DNA from: an uncultured Eubacteriales bacterium
GTDB taxonomy: Bacteria; Bacillota; Clostridia; Oscillospirales; Acutalibacteraceae
DNA: 25,318 nt
Direction of reading: 5' to 3'
NCBI GenBank assembly: GCA_934643185.1
Contig: CAKUBN010000033.1
Coordinates: forward strand, 1 to 25,318
The position numbers and the translations under genes were made by a program. Shown here one piece after another: positions 22,956-25,318 of the stretch (its first letter is position 1; each line of letters opens with the position of its first letter). The notes below the pieces were generated by a model. The model ran no database searches and was not told the DNA's origin. It saw only the letters and a program-made list of their open reading frames with translations.

Positions 22956-22984
22956 TTGATTTTATGGTGAAAACACGCTATACT
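22956..22984 (+). promoter_or_regulatory. Promoter of the AlkZ-related gene
   Basis: TTGATT (22956-22961), 17 nt, TATACT (22979-22984). The transcript would start about 25 nt before the ATG at 23017. Confidence 0.78.
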
Positions 22985-23016
22985 GGAAGCGATATAAAGA
23001 AAAGAGGGCGTGGAAA

Positions 23017-23685
23017 ATGAAACGGAAATTGGAGAGCATGGAAGACCTTTTGCAGGCGGTGGAATACTACGGTTTTCTGCCGTTTTTTCCGAATGACATT
23101 CCGGGCTTTTCGGTGGAGGAGATGTGCGCGCCGGCGTATTGGTTCGCTGAAGACCGCGACGGACCTTGGGAGTGGAAAGGCCCGGCGGCGCAGACGAAGC
23201 GCTGCGCGTACGGCAAGCTTTTCCAGAAAAAAGCGGGGTTTGTCAGCCGGGAATGGCTGCCGGAGCTTGTAAATTTCCGCCGTGACGGCTATGATTTTGA
23301 CGCGCGCTGCGATGACGGACTGGTGTTTCACAAGGACGAGGAGCTGTATAACACAGTCCATGCGGAGGGCGAAATTCTTTCAAAATTCCTCAAAAAGAAG
23401 CTCGATTACCGCAAAGGTGGCAACACGGGCTTTGAAACGTGCATCACGCGGCTGCAAATGCAGACGTATTTGTGCGTTTCGGATTTTATCCGCCTGAAGG
23501 ATAAAAACGGCAGGCCCTACGGCTGGGCGGTGGCGCAGTACACGACGCCGGAGCATTTATTCGGGTACGATTATGTGACGTCTGCGTATAAGAGCGAACC
23601 GAAGGATTCCGAAGAAAAAATGATTGCACACCTTAAAAACCTGCTTCCGTCGACGGAAGTGCAGATACGAAAATTACTAAAGTAG
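23017..23685 (+). CDS. AlkZ-related protein of unknown role
   Basis: This 222-residue soluble protein resembles a clostridial family that annotation pipelines call AlkZ-related: FLPFFPNDIPGFSVEE near residue 20, then DGPWEWKGP near 48, CAYGKLFQKKAGFVSREW near 63, and a basic C-terminal third. AlkZ/YcaQ proteins are DNA glycosylases that unhook crosslinks. This shorter group lacks an obvious full AlkZ domain, and activity is not shown. There is no signal peptide or membrane span. The stop lies 15 nt before the dehydrogenase gene, so the two are probably co-transcribed from the promoter at 22956. The family name rests on memory of similar proteins, not on a search. Confidence 0.68.
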   Translation: MKRKLESMEDLLQAVEYYGFLPFFPNDIPGFSVEEMCAPAYWFAEDRDGPWEWKGPAAQTKRCAYGKLFQKKAGFVSREWLPELVNFRRDGYDFDARCDDGLVFHKDEELYNTVHAEGEILSKFLKKKLDYRKGGNTGFETCITRLQMQTYLCVSDFIRLKDKNGRPYGWAVAQYTTPEHLFGYDYVTSAYKSEPKDSEEKMIAHLKNLLPSTEVQIRKLLK

Positions 23686-23700
23686 TTGGGAGGAAAGCGT

Positions 23701-24729
23701 ATGCTTCAGCAAGTTATGACAGAGCCGGGCAAGATCATTTTCCGGGAAATTCCCGTGCCGGAAATCGGGGACGGGCAGGTGCTGGTGAAAATTATGGACA
23801 TCGGCGTTTGCGGCTCGGACATCCACGTGTATCACGGCAAGCATCCTTTCACGAAATACCCCGTGACGCAGGGGCATGAGGTCTCGGGTGAAATTGTAAA
23901 GTGCGGTGCGAATGTCGAAGGGCTTACCGTCGGGCAGAAAGTGACGATTGAGCCGCAGGTGTACTGCGGCAAGTGCTATCCGTGCCGACACGGCAAGTAC
24001 AATCTGTGCGAGGAGCTGAAAGTCATGGGCTTCCAGACGACGGGTACGGCTTCCGAATTTTTTGCGGTGGACGCAAAGAAAGTGACACCAATCCCTAAAA
24101 GCATGAGCTTTGAAGAGGGCGCGATGCTGGAGCCGCTTGCGGTGGCGGTGCACGCCGTGCGGCAGATGGGCGACGTGACCGGCATGAACATTGCGGTGCT
24201 CGGTGCGGGGCCGATCGGCAACCTTGTGGCGCAGGCGGCAAAAGGCCTTGGCGCGGCGAAGGTGATGATCACCGACGTGAGCGGCTACCGTTTGGAGAAA
24301 GCCAAGGAATGCGGCGTGGACGTTTGCGTGAACACGAAGGAGAAGAACTTCGGCGAGGCGCTCGTTGAAGCGTTTGGCCCGGACAAGGCGGACGTCATTT
24401 ATGACTGCGCGGGCAACAACGTGACGATGGGGCAGGCCATTCAGTATGCGCGCAAGGGTAGCGTGATTGTGCTTGTGGCAGTGTTTGCCGACATGGCGAC
24501 TGTTGATCTGGCCGTGGCGAACGACCACGAGCTTGACATTAAGAGCACGATGATGTACCGCCACGAGGACTACGTGGGCGCGATAGAGCTGGTGAAAGCA
24601 GGCAAAGTGCAGTTAAAGCCGCTTATCTCGAAAATTTTCCCGTTTGCGCAGTACCTTGACGCGTATAAATACATTGACGCGAACCGTGAGACGACGATGA
24701 AGGTCATCATTGCCGTGCAGGAAAAATAA
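23701..24729 (+). CDS. Zinc-dependent alcohol dehydrogenase (MDR family, polyol/threonine type)
   Basis: The protein has 342 residues. Catalytic zinc ligands are Cys37 (GVCGSD) and the His59-Glu60 pair (GHEVSG). The structural zinc is held by Cys89, 92, 95 and 103. The Rossmann motif GAGPIG is at 168-173 and is followed by a conserved NAD-binding region. The pattern fits sorbitol/L-iditol or threonine-type dehydrogenases that oxidise secondary alcohols with NAD. The start is ATG 23701, with GGGAGGAAA upstream; an in-frame TTG at 23686 lies within that site. It is probably in one transcript with the AlkZ-related gene and has its own terminator. The substrate cannot be read from the sequence. 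Confidence 0.92.
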   Translation: MLQQVMTEPGKIIFREIPVPEIGDGQVLVKIMDIGVCGSDIHVYHGKHPFTKYPVTQGHEVSGEIVKCGANVEGLTVGQKVTIEPQVYCGKCYPCRHGKYNLCEELKVMGFQTTGTASEFFAVDAKKVTPIPKSMSFEEGAMLEPLAVAVHAVRQMGDVTGMNIAVLGAGPIGNLVAQAAKGLGAAKVMITDVSGYRLEKAKECGVDVCVNTKEKNFGEALVEAFGPDKADVIYDCAGNNVTMGQAIQYARKGSVIVLVAVFADMATVDLAVANDHELDIKSTMMYRHEDYVGAIELVKAGKVQLKPLISKIFPFAQYLDAYKYIDANRETTMKVIIAVQEK

Positions 24730-24738
24730 ACGGAAAAA

Positions 24739-24775
24739 GACCGGGAAACACGCGCTGTGCTTCCCGGTCGATTTT
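24739..24775. terminator. Bidirectional terminator after the dehydrogenase gene
   Basis: GACCGGGAAACAC (24739-24751) pairs with GTGCTTCCCGGTC (24757-24769), with one mismatch. GATTTTAT follows on the plus strand, and an A-run upstream of the stem gives T's on the minus strand. It lies between convergent genes. Confidence 0.9.
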
Positions 24776-24791
24776 ATATCGTGGTTTTTAC

Positions 24792-25318
24792 TCAGCCTTC
24801 AAACAGCTTTGCAGCATCTTCGAGCTCTTCGATGATGTGGATGTGCTGCGGGCAGTGCGCTTCGCAGGAACCGCAATGGAGACATTCGCTTGCCTTGCCG
24901 CCTTCGCGTGTTGCGGATTCGTAGCCGCTGCGATCGACATTATCCTCGGAGCCGAACTGCTTCTGGTGGTTTACGGCGCGGAAAATGTCCGGGATGTGGA
25001 TCTGCATGGGACAGTCGTCTACGCAGTACCGGCAGCCGGTACATGGAATAGTGGGAATGGCGTTGAGTTTTTCGACGACGGTTTTCAGCACCTCGTGCTC
25101 CTTGTCACTGAGCGGCTCAAAGTGCTCCATGTAGGAGACGTTATCGTCAAGCTGCGCTTTGGTGCTCATACCGGAGAGCACGGTGAGGATGTTATCGAGA
25201 CCTGCGCAGAAGCGGACAGCCCAAGACGGGATGGAAAGATCAGGATTCTGTGCCTTCATGATGCCCTGAATTTCGTTGTTCATGCCCGCGAGGGAACCGC
25301 CCTTGACCGGCTCCATAA
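24792..25318 (-). CDS. Aldo/keto reductase with C-terminal 4Fe-4S domain (partial, N-terminus outside window)
   Basis: The frame is open to the right edge of the window, so only the C-terminal 175 or so residues are seen. They begin with EPVKGGSLAG, the last part of an aldo/keto reductase barrel, and continue with AGLDNILTVLSGMS, typical of the cofactor region. A ferredoxin-like domain follows, with CTGCRYCVDDCP and CLHCGSCEAHCP, enough for two 4Fe-4S clusters. Such clostridial proteins are thought to couple reduction of aldehydes or ketones to electron carriers. The protein has its stop at 24792 and shares a terminator with the dehydrogenase. The Met at 25316 is not likely to be the true start. 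Confidence 0.9.
   Translation of the reverse strand, partial: MEPVKGGSLAGMNNEIQGIMKAQNPDLSIPSWAVRFCAGLDNILTVLSGMSTKAQLDDNVSYMEHFEPLSDKEHEVLKTVVEKLNAIPTIPCTGCRYCVDDCPMQIHIPDIFRAVNHQKQFGSEDNVDRSGYESATREGGKASECLHCGSCEAHCPQHIHIIEELEDAAKLFEG

Noticed and set aside
23677..24564. 295-codon minus-strand frame opposite the zinc dehydrogenase
   Set aside because: His/Arg/Val-rich shadow without domain or ribosome site; the dehydrogenase has all zinc and Rossmann motifs.

Overview
The window reads as a chromosomal segment of an endospore-forming, anaerobic gut-type clostridium, most likely in or near the Oscillospiraceae/Ruminococcaceae. The evidence is spoVAC-spoVAD, an asparagine T-box leader, Firmicutes-type promoters (TTGNNN, 17 nt, TATNNT) and Shine-Dalgarno sites, a GH125 mannosidase, and a 4Fe-4S aldo/keto reductase. 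Most of it is moderately GC-rich, but the first 2.3 kb is clearly AT-richer. The genus assignment is inference.

Layout. 1-2292: the end of a surface-polysaccharide cluster (partial gene, flippase, LicD). 2392-3849 (minus): spoVAC-spoVAD. 3975-5402: MATE exporter. 5621-7974: a MalT-like LuxR regulator broken by a one-base frameshift. 8050-9573 (minus): phosphohexomutase. 9798-11706: asparagine T-box leader and asparagine synthetase. 11914-13269: a small conserved protein and a membrane-anchored ComEC-like metallo-beta-lactamase protein. 13361-14023: pyrE. 14102-16573 (minus): CtpE/Exp7-like P-type ATPase. 16977-17585: a ricin-type lectin domain without signal peptide, fused to a histone-H1-like Lys/Ala/Glu tail. 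17962-21584: an esterase, a GH125 alpha-mannosidase and a PfkB kinase, probably a small glycan-use locus. 21601-22864: two remnants of a metal-resistance locus (CsoR-like regulator and P1B ATPase pieces) on either side of an opposing XRE-AbrB regulator / zinc-ribbon operon. 23017-25318: an AlkZ-related protein, a zinc alcohol dehydrogenase, and the C-terminal part of a ferredoxin-domain aldo/keto reductase.

The most unusual content is non-coding. Between the esterase and the GH125 gene lie two inverted, diverged copies (about 193 and 197 nt) of one structured element. Each has the same hairpins in the same order, and at many stem positions the two copies differ by compensatory base pairs, which suggests selection on folding. 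Just upstream, at 17646-17816, eight copies of a heptamer (ATGATAT four times, then its complement ATATCAT four times) alternate with unrelated small hairpins. Both look like members of repeat families not explained by the genes.

All calls come from reading the sequence and from knowledge of the families. No database search was run.
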